A DNA stretch of 64,000 nucleotides from Dendrobium chrysotoxum (GCA_019925795.1 CM034310.1:19798764-19862763); one strand, 5' to 3'. Numbered from the stretch's first letter, positions 19,059 through 31,816 are shown. The notes: generated from the letters alone by a model not told the origin. A program made the numbers and translations.

Positions 19059-20607
19059 TGAAAGCTTGTGAGGGGTGTTAAACCCTATAGCACTAGTCCC
19101 GAGGCTAACCAAGAGGGGCGAGGGTGAATTGGATATTTAAAAACTTCTTTAATAAAAAAAAATCTTTTTCTAACTTGCAGCAAAAATGAATTAAATTAAT
19201 ACAAAGAAGATAAATTAGAGATTTCACCCAAACAGTTAATCACAGTAAAAATAAAATATGAAAAATAATCAGAAAGAACACACCAGATTTATACTGGTTC
19301 GGTCAACCTGAACTACGTCCACTCCCCAGAACCTCCCGTTCCAGGTATTGCACTAAACATTTAGTAACTCTCCTTTAGCCCCCACAACTAGGTAGAGAAG
19401 ACCTTACAAAATCTCTTCCACCTCCCCCGGTATGGTAGAGAATCTGAAATCTTTTTCACCCTCTTATTGAGGTAGAGAACCCGGAATCCTTTTTCACCCT
19501 CCTGGTGAAGGCAGAGAACCTGGTCCTTTGACACCAAGGAGATTTTCTTCTTCCCAAAACTTCCTACAAGATAAACCTTGAATCTGATGGTGCTAAAGTG
19601 CAAGCTTATCGGAGCAACAGTGTGAAACCCCCTCCACACGCTCTTGAAATCTCCTCCAAGGATCTTCTCCCTCTCTCAAACTCCACCCTTTTCTCTCTCC
19701 CTTTTAAGGCTCTCTCTTCAAGTTTTCTCCAGAAAAATGAAGCCTCAATGGCTGCCAAAAAACACTTTTAGTGTCTTTGACAAAGCTTAAATAGAGGACT
19801 CTAAAAACCCTAAAAATTCAATTCTAGCAACAAAGATTATCCAGGACGATCGCAGAATCATCCAGGATGATGTGCTTAAAAAGATGGCTTTAGAAAACCC
19901 TAAAAACTCAATTCAACCACCAAGAATTATCCAGTATGATCGCAGGATCATTTAGGATGATGTACAGAATTTAACCTGATAGTCCAGGATGATGACCTGG
20001 ATGATATGTTCAAATTTGTACTGATCATCCAAGATAATTCTAATATCATCCAGGATGATTCTGTGATCATCTAGTACGATCAGAATATCAAATTAAGTAG
20101 ATTTGATTGACTAATCATAGGATTAATTTAGGTAAAATTGTCATAGATCATCTAGTACGATATAGATCATCCTGGACGATTAGACTAAAAATAAAAACTT
20201 AAAATCTTGCTTGAATTATTTTGGCGGCTACGATTTTGAGATCGTATTGGATCATCCAAGATGATATAAATCATCCAGGATGATTAGTTCAAAAATTAAA
20301 CTTCTGATTTTGGCTCAATCTTACTCCCCTAAGTGTGTATGTGCATGGTCACCAAGCTAGCAAATACCTTTATAGGACTCAACTGAAGAAATTAAAAATT
20401 ACATCAATGAATATTATAGACTCTTTATAGTATAATCTATTCTACCAAATCTTGTGCTCTGATTCTTCATTGGATGGTGTATTGTGTTCTTGAAATGTTA
20501 GTATACACATAAACAAGTATAGAATGAAAATACTAAGAGACATAAAGATACAAGCCATAATATTTATTATCATCAAAAACATAAACTCGTGAGGTCTAGT
20601 CACAACA
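19059..20607 (-). repeat. Element C 5' LTR
   Basis: 1,549 bp from TGAAAGCTTG to CACAACA. The R/U5 hairpins include a 6-bp stem TTCACC/GGTGAA at 19493-19509. The TATA region reads GCTTAAATAGAGG at about 19787. Decayed palindromes lie at about 19850-20290 and the CA motif at about 20333. A degenerate primer site (CCCTAATACCAC) borders it at 19046-19057. Confidence 0.9.
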
Positions 20608-21762
20608 TTCCAAGATTATCTGTCTTCACTAGGATGGTGAAAAAAGATTTCTAGGTTCTCTGCCTTCACTAGGAGGGTGAAAAGGATTCCAAGGTTCTCC
20701 TCCTTCACCAAGAGGGTTAAAAAGGGTTCCCAGGTTCTCAGCCTCACTAGGAGGGTGAAAAGGATTCTGGTACTCTACCGTAATGAGTTTGTGGAAGAGA
20801 TTGATGTAAGTGCTTCTCCACCATATTGTGGGGGCTAAAGGAGAGACACTAAGATTTTAGTGCAATACTCATAGAGGACTCCGTGGAGTAGACGTAGGTC
20901 ACTGTTTGATTGAACCACTATAAAATCTAGTGTTCATTTTTTATTTATGCACTTTTTTATGTAATTTACTCTCCTGAAAATTCATGTTGTGAATGTTCTC
21001 ATTGGTTTAGATTCATTCGGTAAAAAAATAAAATTCTTTATAACTTCATCTTTAGAGTTTTCTACAAAAATCAATATAAGAAAATTTTATTCAACTTGTT
21101 TCCGCGTTGTGAGATTTTAATTTTAATTTTAAGTTTTAAATTTGGCAATTAAGTTTTCTAAAAGAATTTTTGAGAAAGAAAATTTTTAAGAAAAATGCCA
21201 ATTCACCACCCTCTTAGTGTGCCTTGGGAAGTTTAACGAGGTTTAACAATCTCTCTTGAACTTTCAATTAGTATCAAAATGGGACTCTGAATTAGTGATC
21301 TAAAAATCCCTAAGAAAAGATCAAATGGCACATTTTCAAAATAGGAATACTGTGGAGGTTATTCTATAACTCATCCAGCATTATTTGATAATATACCATT
21401 TAAGTTTTGGAAAATTTATATGTCTACTTTTTTATAATCTATTAATTTTTGCATGTGGTATATGATTCAAGAAGGTTATTTTACTCCATTTAAATTTTTA
21501 ATGTCATTAAAATTGAAACACTGTTTAGTGAATGGACTTAATGGAGTAATGAAGATAGAGATCTAACACAACTTAATGTGAAGTTTTTTAACTATTTTTT
21601 CTCTGCACTCAAATTCTAAAGATTATGTGAGGGTCTCTACCTGTACTACTAGCAAAGAGATCTATAATAAGTTATGCATCACTTACGAGGGTACTAGTGA
21701 ACTAAAATAGTCTCGGATAAATATTTTATTACATGATTATGAACTCTTTCATGTGAAATCTA
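20608..21762 (+). mobile_element. Element D: fragment, LTR end plus gag start
   Basis: Plus-strand remnant and apparently the oldest visible layer. The LTR part is 20608-21266, with hairpin units such as TTCACTAGGAGGGTGAA, the GTGGGGGCTAAAGGAGAGACAC block and an end at TTTCA. A mutated primer site (TAGTATCAAAATGGG, from about 21269) and a gag start follow. The left side is cut by C and the right side by E. Confidence 0.82.
21325..21762 (+). pseudogene. gag: Element D gag start, decayed
   Basis: From ATG 21325 the shifted frames still show a Gag N-terminus (MAHFQNRNT, then a FGKF-type motif, later a GTSEL-type block and LLHDYELF). Stops and shifts are frequent. It is cut at 21762 by element E. 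Confidence 0.7.
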
Positions 21763-23711
21763 TGAAAGTTCAGGGGAGGTTGTAAGATCAAGTTGAACTA
21801 CCCCTAGATGCACCAAGAGGGGTGGGGTGTGAATTGGTTACTTTAAAAAATACTCAAAAAAACTTTTTTTGGTTTTAATCAATACCACAATTTATGAAAA
21901 ATTCTAATCAAGTGACTAACACAAGTGGAGGCAAATTAAAAACTTGATTTTCTTTTTCAAAGTTTTGTAAGAAAAAATAAATCAAGCGGAATATATTTTT
22001 TTAAATTTCTTTTCTAACACAAATTAAATCTAACCAAGCAAGATTAGTAATTTAACTATAGTTTGCAATGGAATTTAAATTAGTGTAAGAAATTGAAAAA
22101 ATAGAAAATAAAGGAGCGTAAAAATAAAAAGACTAGAAAGAACACATTAGAATTTTATAGTGGTTCAGTCAACCTTGACCTACATCCACTCCCCAGAGTC
22201 CTCCTCTCTGGGTATTACACAAACACTATAGTGACTCTCCTTTAGCCCCCACAGCAAGGTGGAGAAGCTCTTACAAATTACTTTCACCAAACCTGATGCG
22301 ATAGAGAATCAAAAGCTATGTCACCCTCCTGGTGACGGTAATGAACCTTTGAAATCTTTCTCACCCTCCTGGTGATGTCAGAGAAACTTCAATCCTTTTT
22401 CACCCACTTGGTGAAGGAAGAGAACCCACAACCCTTGACCTTGAAGCTTATCTCTCAAGAGCAACTCCAATAACTCACCAACGCCACTAGAGGAAGTAAG
22501 GAGCAAGCTTTCCTGGAGCAATCATGTGAAAACCCCTCACACTCCTTCTCTCTCACACACAACCTCACCTTCACCCTCTCCAAGCCCAAGAGCTCTATCG
22601 AGAATTCTCCCTCAGAGTTCCTTCAACTGCCAGAAGTTTTCTTGAGTCAAGTTTGAATTGCTTAAGTACTAGGCTTTAAAAAACCCTATGTTTTTAATTA
22701 AGTTGTCACTACTCATATAGTGCAATCTAGGTTCGTATAGTATGATTTGTTCAAAATAGGGGTTTGTCCAATATGATGGAATAGTCATTCAAATAAATTG
22801 TTCAATTTTTGCATACTTATTGTATAGTATGATAGGATGTTCATATGGTATAATTAGCTCAATTTCCTTCTATTCATACAAGATGATCACTGTGACGATT
22901 GGAAATCATCTTTGTCAATCATCTAGTATGATTTATATCATATTATACATTTAGTTTGAATGTTAAGGGTTTGTCAATAAAATCAACATCGTACTATACA
23001 CGATTAATTAAAAAAATCAACATTTTGTCTAGTATAATATTTAGGACGATTGATTTTCATCTCTATCAGTCATACAGTATGATATATATCATATAGTATG
23101 ATTAGCCATATTTATTAAACCTTGATTTGATTGACTAATCATGAGGATTAATTTAAGTAATATTTCAAATATCATTAGTATAATTAGTATCATATAATAC
23201 AATTAGTTCAAAAATTGATTTTCAAAGTACTTACTTAAATCATCTAATGGCTAGGTTTTCTTGATGGAAATGAATCATACAGTACTATCTAAATTGTATA
23301 GTACGATTAGTTCATAAGCATTAATTATAAAATTCATTGTTAAAACTAATTTTTTGTATAGTTGATTGTATAGTACCATCGAAATCATACAGTATAATTA
23401 GTTCAAAAAATTTTAGCTCACTTTTTACTCCCCTATGTGTGTGTGCACGGTCGCCAATTTAGCATACACCCATATATGGCCAGACTCAAGAAATATAAAG
23501 TAAAAAAAATTAAAAATACATACACTTTTGAAAAACATCCTATTCTATCCAAACTTAAGCTTTGATCATTCTTGAGCGGCGTATGAAGTACATAAAATGT
23601 TAGTACAAATAGAAAAATAATATGTAAAATATATGCTAGGAGAAATAAAATTTTAATCAATAATGTTTTTTTATTATAAAAATTATAAGCTAGGGATCCT
23701 AGATTGTAATA
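21763..23711 (-). repeat. Element E 3' LTR
   Basis: About 1,949 bp from TGAAAGTTCA to TTGTAATA. Hairpin units lie at about 22320-22410. Palindromes at about 22715-23400 have a changed core (ATCATACAGTATGAT or ATCATATAGTATGAT) but keep dyad symmetry. The CA motif is at about 23430. Confidence 0.88.
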
Positions 23712-24179
23712 ATCTCCCCCTTTTTTATAATGATAAATATTTTTAGTTAAAAATGCAAGTTAATATTTTTCTCCTAATCTTCCCCTCACTATGTGATAGA
23801 TTTGAAAATAAGGGTAAGATAATTTTTAATTTTTTTATTATTTTATTTTTTCTTTTAAGTAGTTTTATGCTAAATGCAAAAGTAAAAGTGCTCTGTAAAC
23901 ATAAGATGCATAAAATGAACTATATAATAAAAATTAATAAAATACACAGACAACCAAACTACTACTCTCCCTTTTGACATCAACAAAAAGAAGAATCAAA
24001 CAGAAATATAGAAAAAAAAAGAAACTATAGAATAGAGAAAAATAAAAAATATAAAGTATAAAACACTGATCTTAAAACTAGGAAGGCCCTTGATCACATG
24101 GTGGCTGAAAATATTTATGAATAAATGAAAACAGTTTGCCAAACAAAGCCATGTCTGTCTCATATTGTTACTGCTGCTA
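23712..24179 (-). other. Element E polypurine tract and 3' non-coding segment
   Basis: The reverse complement of 23712-23727 is a purine run (AAAAAAGGGGGAGAT), the main polypurine tract. A second tract is at about 23966-23976. The rest is A/T-rich with no supported gene. Arms TATTATAAAAA (about 23667) and its complement (about 23727) flank the tract, as in A, H and L. Confidence 0.75.
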
Positions 24180-25001
24180 CTAAATATGGTTGTCCAATCG
24201 AGACTCCAATTGATCAAAATATTGTATCAACTTCTCGTAGGGATTAGGCTGGTATACTAATGTAGGTGTTGGCACTGGTGCTAGTGCAAGCTCCGGTGTA
24301 AGTGCTGCTGCTGGACGAGCTCCCCCTTCCTCATCAAAATTAGGTTCTTCTTCTTGCTCGTGCTCTTAATGATGATAAAAAAGAATGTGGAAGGAACTAT
24401 CAGTGTAGAAAATTGGTAAATGATTAGTGGTATCTGGATAGGTAAGCCCAAATTTTTTTATCCATGATGTAGGCAATGACATGACCAAGAGTAATATTTG
24501 ATTCCTTCTAGTGGAAGGATGATGAATGGGAGTAAGATTTTGAATGTAATCAAGAATCATTTAGGATTCATCAAATTTTAGGTTACCAAGGAAAGAAGGG
24601 GGTAATATTTAGGTGATCTCTAGCTTTAGGAATAATTGAGGTTCGAAGGACAAGCTAGATAATATGCGTATTTTGATTCAAAGAGTGGACCAGGGGTTGA
24701 TGTTGATTTAGGGCAATATTTCTAATGGTTAAATTAATTGTACTCCAATAAAAGTCTCCCCTAGAAGCCATTAATTGGGGTCGAGGTCCATCTGTGGATA
24801 GGTTGTGATATTTGCATAAGTCTTCCTTAGTTATTTATATGGGTCGTTTATAAATATAGGATCACATGACGGGAGTAGCGGCACTAATCCTTAGATTTTT
24901 GAAAAATTCATAATAGAGTTTAAAATTAAAGGGAAAGTAATGGTAAGAAAGAATTACAGAGAGGTGGATGTGAAAGGATTGAGCACTTGATCGTTTAGGG
25001 C
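24180..25001 (-). pseudogene. Element E aORF remnant
   Basis: The minus strand shows decayed but collinear aORF sequence. The open piece 24366-24560 aligns with the A segment around ALETKYDLQYP and AFHVLHS (here FGLTYPDTTNHLP and SSFHIL). Around 24600-24660 is the KAGDH block. The N-terminal part is interrupted by solo LTR F, continues for about 60 bp at 26595-26654 and is then lost at G. Confidence 0.72.
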
Positions 25002-26594
25002 TGAAAGTTTGATAGGGATGTTAAGCCCTAGTGAACTAATCCCGAGGCTAACCAAGAGGGGGGGTTAATTGGTTATTTAAAAATTTCATGAGGAACAGAA
25101 AAATCTTTTCTATACTTTGCAGCGGAAATAAGTAAACAAGAACGAAAAGATCAATCACAGATATTCACCCAAGCAGTTAATATCAGAAAAGTAAAGTGCA
25201 GAACTGAATCAGAAAAGCAAACCAGATTTTATAGTGGTTTGGTCAACTTGACCTACGTCCACTCCCCGGAGCCTCCCCTCCGGGTATTGCACTAAACAAA
25301 AAGTGTCTCTCCTTTTGCTCCCACAGCAAGGCGGAGAAGCTTGTACAAAACCTCCTTTTCACCACACGGTGAGGCAGAGAACCCAACCTCCTTTTGCTTC
25401 CACCTGAAGCAGGCAGAGAACCCCGGATCTTCTTGCGAACGATCCTCCCACAATGAACACCAACTAGACAAAAGACGACGAGCGGAGAAGACGACTCTGA
25501 TCCGTGCTTGGAGCAACCTTAGTGAATCCCTCACTAACTCCCCCTCACACTATCCTTTCTCTCTCTCCAAAACTCTCTCTCTCTCTAGGGTTTCTTTGGA
25601 GACGAAAGTGGAAAAAGATTTTTCTTGTTGGAAGAAAAATATCTTTTATAGGAGGGCTTAAAATTTGCCCTAAATCTTAACTGGTCGGCCAAGATCATCC
25701 AGGATGATCTATGGATCGTCCTGTACGATCAGTTCAAAATCAGTGTTTCAACCTGGACGATCTGGCTCTTCTGGACGATTAGTAGAAAAAATTGTTCATA
25801 TCGTCCCGTACGATCCTACGATCGTCCGGGACGATTAGTGCAAATAGAGGAATATTGTCCAGAAGACAGTTTGGGTCGTCCAGAGAAACTTGTGCTGGAC
25901 GACCAAAAAATGACTTGATCGTCCAGGACGATAAGGGTATCGTCCTATACGATTAGTTCAAAAAGTGCCCAAATCATCCTGTACATAGTTCTGGACGTAC
26001 AGCTGAAATGCACAAGACGATCATGATCGCCCGGGACGATCCTGCAATCGTCCAGGACGATATGATCGTATCAATCAAAAATAAATTACTTTTCTTAATT
26101 ACTATATTAAATTAGGCATGATTGTACTGAATCGTCCAGGACGATACACGTATCGTCTGGGACGATCAGACCAAATAACTTAAAATAAAAACTTGCCTAA
26201 CTTGATCTGGCGGCTGAGAATTTCTGATTTGAGCATATCGTCCTGTACGATCCAAAGATTGTCCAGGACGATCTGCTTAACCAGACCCTCTTAACTTAGT
26301 TGCCCTAATTAGGGTTTCTATTTTTACCCGATCATCCAGGACGTTCTGAACAAAAAATGAACAGAAACTCTAATTCACTCAAGCTCTCCCCCTGAGTGTG
26401 TGTGCAAGGTTACTTAGCTGGGGGATCAGTTACATTACAATTGACTCAAGAAAAAGAAAAATAGTACATTGGACACACTTGGACCCGATCTTGAGTTGGC
26501 TTGAGTGGCTCGTGATCTTTTGTGCCTGAAACGGGTTAGCCAAGCAAAACACACTGGAAATATGTTTATCATCATCAAAACCAGATTTGCAACA
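25002..26594 (-). repeat. F: solo LTR of the A/B family
   Basis: 1,593 bp, complete from TGAAAGTTTG to TTTGCAACA, flanked by AGGGC at 24997-25001 and 26595-26599, with no internal sequence. This is the mark of LTR-LTR recombination that removed the rest of the element. It preserves a perfect TATA (CCTATAAAAG in sense), hairpin units (about 25362-25425) and many near-perfect palindromes (about 25690-26340). It is close to A's LTR, so it is fairly young. Confidence 0.93.
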
Positions 26595-26654
26595 AGGGCT
26601 TATTGGTTCAATAGTCTATATGGGGGTGATGTGAGAGTCTTTGTACAGATAATA

Positions 26655-28397
26655 TGAAAGTTTGTGAGGGTGGTTAAACCCTACAGAACTATCCCAAGGA
26701 TAACCAAGAGGGGGGGTTAATTGGTATTTTAAAAATTCTTTAAGAAAAAAGAAAAAAAAATTTGGAATCTTTTTGAATATTTTAAACACAAATAATTTAA
26801 GGGGAAGCAGATAACCGAACAAAGAGATTTTAACACAAATCAGATCACAGAAACAAGTGAAATAAATATAGAAAAATAAGTAGAAAGAACATAGTCGATT
26901 TATAGTGGTTCGATCAAATCTGACCTATGTCCACTCCCCAGAACCTCCCATTCCAGGTATTGCACTAATTAGTTAGTGTCTCTCCTTTTTCCCCCACAAC
27001 AAGGTGGAGAAGCCCTTATAAAATCTTTCCACCGACCCAGTAAGGCAGAGAACCTTGAATCCTTTTTCACCCTTCTATTAAAGGCAGAGAACCCAGAATC
27101 TTTTTACTCCCTCCTGGAGTAGGCAGAGAACCTGACAATCCTTTTACTCCCTCCTAGAGTAGGCAGAGAACCTAGATCTGATGCTGATGATCATCTCCTA
27201 GAGCCACCAAGGAAACAAGGATGAAGAAGGAAGAAGATGATCGAATCCTTACTCGGAGCAACTATTATGAATCCCCTCATAAACTCCCCCTCACAAGATC
27301 CTCTCTCTCTCTCTCCCAAACTCTCCATCTCTTCTAGGGTCTCTTGGTTAGAAAAATAGCAAAAGATTATCTAAAGAGATAATTAGAGAGCTTAAATAGA
27401 GAGGCTTCAAAAAGTGTCCTAATTTCAACTTGCCGACAATATCATCTTGGATGATCTATATATCGTCCTATATGATTAGTTTAAATCAGCCCTTTCAACT
27501 GGGATGATCTGGGTCACCTGTACGATTAGAACACAAAGTTTATTATGATCATCCATGATGATGTGGTCATCATCCAATAGATAGTTTGGGACATCCAGGA
27601 GATAAATCAGGATGATATATAGAAATATAACTAATCATCCCAGACGATGTCACGATTGTCCTATATGATTAGTTCAAAATTAGATATTATCATCTAGCAG
27701 ATTGTTTAGGACGTCCAGGAGACTTAGGAGAAATCATCTAGTATGATTCTAAGATCGTCCCGGATGATATGATCGATCAATCTAACCTCAATTACTCCCC
27801 TAATCACCTAATCAATTTAGGCATAATTGTAAGGAATCATCCAAGATGATAAGATCGTCCTATACGATTAGTGCAATTTTGTGAGTTATAAAACTCTTGC
27901 CTAAATGAGTTTGGCGACTTGGTATTTTAATTTAAGCATATCATCTTGGATGATGGGGATATCATCTAGGATGATTTTCTTAATCAGGATTACTTAACCC
28001 AATTGACCTAATTTAGGTTGTGAGCTAAACAGATCATCCAAGATGATCAAAAAATTATCCTGTACAATTTAGTCAAAAAATATTTATTTTCTCTATCTCC
28101 CTTTACTCACTCACTTGAGTGTGTGTGTGCAAGGTTACTTAGCTTAACGATCTACCCCATTATAATTGACTCAAGAAAAGATAGAAAATGCATTTAAATT
28201 AAAATTATAAACTTGACTCAGTCCTAGTCTACCCGATCTTGAGCTAGCTTGAGAGTGAGCTTGTGGACCTGAAATGTTAGTATTCAACAAAAAAATAGAT
28301 ATGCAATGAACTTTAATTAGTAAGAGATAGCATAGTAAATAAAAATAGTAATATTTATTATCATCAAAATCATAATACTTGGGCCCGATCTACAATA
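26655..28397 (-). repeat. Element G 3' LTR
   Basis: About 1,743 bp from TGAAAGTTTG to CTACAATA. R/U5 hairpins include TACTCC/GGAGTA at 27105-27121. Decayed palindromes lie at about 27435-28065 and the CA motif at about 28118. It differs throughout from the LTR at 60013. Confidence 0.88.
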
Positions 28398-28963
28398 ATC
28401 TCCTCCTTTTTTATGATGGCAAACATTGTTACTAAAAGCTTTCAAGATATTTTGTTATTCCCTAAACTCTCCCTTACTAAGTTAATTCTTTAAAAACTAG
28501 GGGAGGTGACAAATGAAAAACACAAAAAAAAAGAATAACATAACCAAAATAACTAAGTAGGAACATAATAATAAGCACAAAGTAAAAATAACTTTACAGG
28601 CACACAAGCTTTTACAAACATACCTACTCCCCCTTTTGTCATCATAAAAAAGAGGAACTAGAAAACACTAAAAAAAAAGGAGAGTACATCAAAAAAACTA
28701 AATAATAATAGAAAAATAACAAAAAGTCAAAGGGACTCTGATCAGAAGGAGGTGGCAGTAGTGGTGGTGGATAGAAAGAGTGGAGAGAGGAGAACTGCTC
28801 GTGAAGCCATACCATATCCTGGCTGTGCTACTGCTACTGTTGTATCAGGTAATCATCGAAATGAGTGACGTGCTATTGTTGTTGTGCTGCAAACTCCTCA
28901 AAATGAGCCACATCTTGGGTGTGCTTTTACTGACTCAAATATAACTTTCCATTGATCAAAATA
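28398..28963 (-). other. Element G polypurine tracts and 3' non-coding segment
   Basis: The antisense polypurine tract ATCTCCTCCTTTTTT starts at 28398 and a second tract, CTCCCCCTTTTG, lies at about 28626. The rest, including a Gln-codon-rich remnant of the aORF C-terminus (28800-28930), has no intact frame. Confidence 0.72.
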
Positions 28964-29863
28964 TTATACCAGCTGATCGATCAGTGACTGCTGGTGGAGA
29001 GGAAAAGGTTTAGGAATAGCTTCTTCCTTTGGTCCCACAGCCTCCTCGTGCCCCAAATGGAGACGGGTGCTGTGAAGGACGTGAAAGGTGCTATTGGTGT
29101 AGAAGGAAGGTTGATAATTTGGTGGAGCAGGATATTGAAGATTGTACTTAGTTTCAAGAACATAGATAATAATGTGTCCTAAGGCTAGATTTGGTTTTCT
29201 CTTATGTTCGAGATCCCTAATACTAGTCAAGTGTTCAATATATCTGAATAGAAGATTAGTAGCATTGAAATTCCTACGAGCTATTATATAATAAGTGGTG
29301 ATGGAGAGTAAAGGAGTAATGTGAACATGGTCACCAGCTTTTGGAATTACAGAAGTTCTAAGGACATGTTGGATGGTCCTAGCATCTTTGACTAATGAAC
29401 TAGCGACATTATCATGGTAAGTGACATTGGTGTTTCTTAGATACTGATTAATAGGGATCCAATTGATATCAGGATCTAAAGCTAAGATATGAAGTTTGTC
29501 GCCAGTGGTGGAAAGTTTAAGAATTTCATGGAAGTCCTGATAAGTTATTTCTACAGGCCATTTGTTGACATATGATTGAAGTGCAGTGTAGGTAGAGTTA
29601 AGTCTAAGGTTGGCAAAAAACTCATACAGAAGTTTAGAATTGAAATGGACTACAAGGGTCAGAATGAAGGTAAGGGTTGTATGGGTGAACAGATCTAATA
29701 CCAGATAGGTTAGTGTGTGTTGATTGACTATCTTTGAGGATGTAATCTCTACAGATTTGTATCGAAGGTAAGCAGCCTGATCAACTGCCTCAGTGAAGTG
29801 AGGGTCTACAGTTCCCCTAGAGGAACTTCTAGTCAGCATCCTAGAATATTTGCCACCAGCCAT
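28964..29863 (-). CDS. aORF of element G, 299 residues, open
   Basis: This continuous frame from ATG 29863 is homologous to the aORF of A over its whole length: MAGGK start, SSSRGTVDPHF, LLYEFFANLR, a SYVN..PVEITYQDFH block, DARTIQHVLRTSV, KAGDHVHITPLL and LALGHIIIYVLETKYNLQYP. It contains 15-20 extra residues (about residues 50-70, hydrophobic) absent from A, and ends early at SLIDQLV where A continues to FDQW. It is open although pol and gag of the same element are full of stops. Family and function are unknown; the fold resembles the PF20167-type plant transposon domain by eye. The hydrophobic insert could be read as a short membrane segment, but A lacks it. Confidence 0.78.
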   Translation of the reverse strand: MAGGKYSRMLTRSSSRGTVDPHFTEAVDQAAYLRYKSVEITSSKIVNQHTLTYLVLDLFTHTTLTFILTLVVHFNSKLLYEFFANLRLNSTYTALQSYVNKWPVEITYQDFHEILKLSTTGDKLHILALDPDINWIPINQYLRNTNVTYHDNVASSLVKDARTIQHVLRTSVIPKAGDHVHITPLLSITTYYIIARRNFNATNLLFRYIEHLTSIRDLEHKRKPNLALGHIIIYVLETKYNLQYPAPPNYQPSFYTNSTFHVLHSTRLHLGHEEAVGPKEEAIPKPFPLHQQSLIDQLV

Positions 29864-29943
29864 AGAGAAGATTAGGGATTGAGAAAAGGAGTTTTAGGGT
29901 ACGAAAATAGCTTAAAATTAGCCTGTTTATAAAGAGTTATCCA

Positions 29944-30296
29944 GATCATCCAGGATGATTTGAAGCAATAATGGCATCCAGGCTGATTGGTCAAAAAGGC
30001 AGCTTATCATTCAGGATGATTAGAAACAGACAATCATCCCGAGGAGTCAGCCGGAATGATCTTTAACTAGCTGGATTGTCCAGGATGAATATGTGTATCA
30101 TCCAGAATAATGAGTCATTAAGGATTATACCAACTATATTAAAATTGGCCAGCCGTTTATGCCATGTGGATCATACAGGATGAGCGTGGGATCATCCAGT
30201 ATGATCACTAATAATAGGTGCTAATTATCCGTTGGATGGAAGGTGAGCAGTGAGTTGATGGTATCATCTAGGACGATCAGACATCATCAAGGACGA
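29944..30296. repeat. Element G internal palindrome array and TATA
   Basis: Decayed copies such as ATCATCCAGGATGAT (29945) lie before the aORF in element sense. CTTTATAAACAG (element sense, about 29920-29931) matches A's internal TATA. The RNase H remnant follows directly, so the 7119-8540 equivalent of A is missing here. Confidence 0.72.
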
Positions 30297-30309
30297 TGTG
30301 AACAAAAAA

Positions 30310-31816
30310 ATTGAATCTATGTGTTTGGTCCTTAAATGTTGGATAGGATTCTTTGATATACAAATGGCACTAACATTATTAATATATAATTTACATGGTG
30401 CCTACAGGTAGTCCAAGATCCAGGATTTGTTGTTTAAGCCATAAGACTTGTGTAACATAACTCCCTAAAGCTATATATTCTGCTTCAGTGGTAGATAGAG
30501 CTATAGAGTTTTATGTCCTACTAGACCAAGAGATTGAAGATTATCTTATGAATTGGCAAGTTCTAAAAGTGCTTTTCCTATCAACCCTACATCCTGCAAA
30601 ATCTAAATCAGAATATCCTATGATTTCAAAAGAAGTGTTATATCTAGAATGCCAGATTCCTAAGTTTTTTATTTTTAAGAGATATCTAAGGATTATCTTA
30701 ACAACAGTCAAGTGAGATTCTTTTGGATCAGCCTAAAATCTAGTATTGAGACAAACACTAAATATAATATCAGGTCTACTAGCAGTCAAGTAAAGAAGAG
30801 AACCAATTATTTCTCTGTATTTCTTCTAATCTACTAACTTTTTATTTGGGTCCTTATCTAATTGTATAGAAGAGCTCATGGGAGTGTTTTTTGCCTTAGC
30901 ATTGTCCATTTCATATTTCTTAAGAATGTCCTTAATGTATTTAGATTGGCTAAGGTTCCATCATCCATTTATTTTATACCAATTTTATACCAAATCTAAG
31001 AAAATAGTTCAGTTCTCCAATGATACTCATCTCAAATTTCTCTCTCATAGTTTTTGAGAATTTGTCACAAAGATTTTTATTTGTACATCTAAACAGTATA
31101 TAATCAACATAGATTTTCACTATGAGTAGGTCTTCTCCTTCTTTCTTTAGGAAGAGGGTGGTGTATACACTACCCTTAATAAAGGCTCTATCTAGAAGGA
31201 ATGTGCCCAGTCTTTTATACCAGGCTCTAGGTGCTTACTTTAACCCACACAAGGCCTTATTTAGTTTGAATATATGATTTGGGAATTTTGAATTCTCAAA
31301 ACCTAGGGTTGCTCAACATATACATCCTCTTTGATTACCCCATTCAAAAAAGCTCTCTTAACATCCATTTGATATATCTTAAATCCTTTAAAGTAAGTAA
31401 AGGCTAAGTGTACCTTAATGGCTTCTAATCTAGCTACTAGGAAAAAGTTTTTTTTCAAAATTAATCCCTTTAATTTGATTGTACCTCTTAGCTACTAACT
31501 TAGCCTTATTCCTTACTATTATGCCAGAGTCATTCATTTTATTCTTAAAAACTCATTTGGTTCCTATAACACTTTGATCTTTAGGTCTACTCACCAACTC
31601 TCAAACATCATTCCTAATAAATTGATTTAATTTTTCTTGCATTGTTAAGATCTAGAATTCATCAAATAAGAATTGATCTATGTTGGTGGGATCTATCATA
31701 GAGATAAATGCAAAATGACTAACCTCCTTCCCAAGTCCATGCCTAGTTTTAACACCTTCACATAGGTCTCCTAAGATCAATTCTTTAGGATATCTTAGGA
31801 AATGCTCCTAAGGTTC
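30310..31816 (-). pseudogene. pol: Element G pol: RNase H, RT and integrase end, decayed
   Basis: The minus strand is collinear with A pol: RNase H (about 30320-30830), RT including MDVK (about 31355) and YVDDI remnants (about 31095), and the integrase C-terminal tail to 31816. Stops and small deletions are frequent. It is cut at 31816 by H and resumes at 56800. Confidence 0.8.
31812..31816. repeat. Target-site duplication of H, left (GGTTC)
   Basis: Matches GGTTC at 56795-56799 and shows that G's pol was continuous before H inserted. Confidence 0.9.

Larger units (their letters stand above)
18129..20607 (-). mobile_element. Element C: right part of a Sirevirus-like element
   Basis: Only gag and the 5' LTR are visible; the rest lies left of the window because B, carrying A, inserted in its gag. 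LTR sequence groups it with H and L: the same segment follows the hairpins, reading CTTCTTCCCAAAACTT and then CTTGAATCTGATGG. Confidence 0.85.
21763..26654 (-). mobile_element. Element E: 3' LTR and 3' internal part
   Basis: Reading leftward from 26654 come an aORF remnant, a polypurine tract and the 3' LTR. Solo LTR F is inserted at 25002-26594, and G begins at 26655. The LTR belongs to a diverged family whose palindromes read ATCATACAGTATGAT. The same family supplies the LTR at 60013-61243. Confidence 0.82.

Noticed and set aside
28964..29863. Calling the aORF an envelope gene
   Set aside because: No signal peptide or conserved membrane span; A's copy lacks the hydrophobic insert. Left as unknown function.
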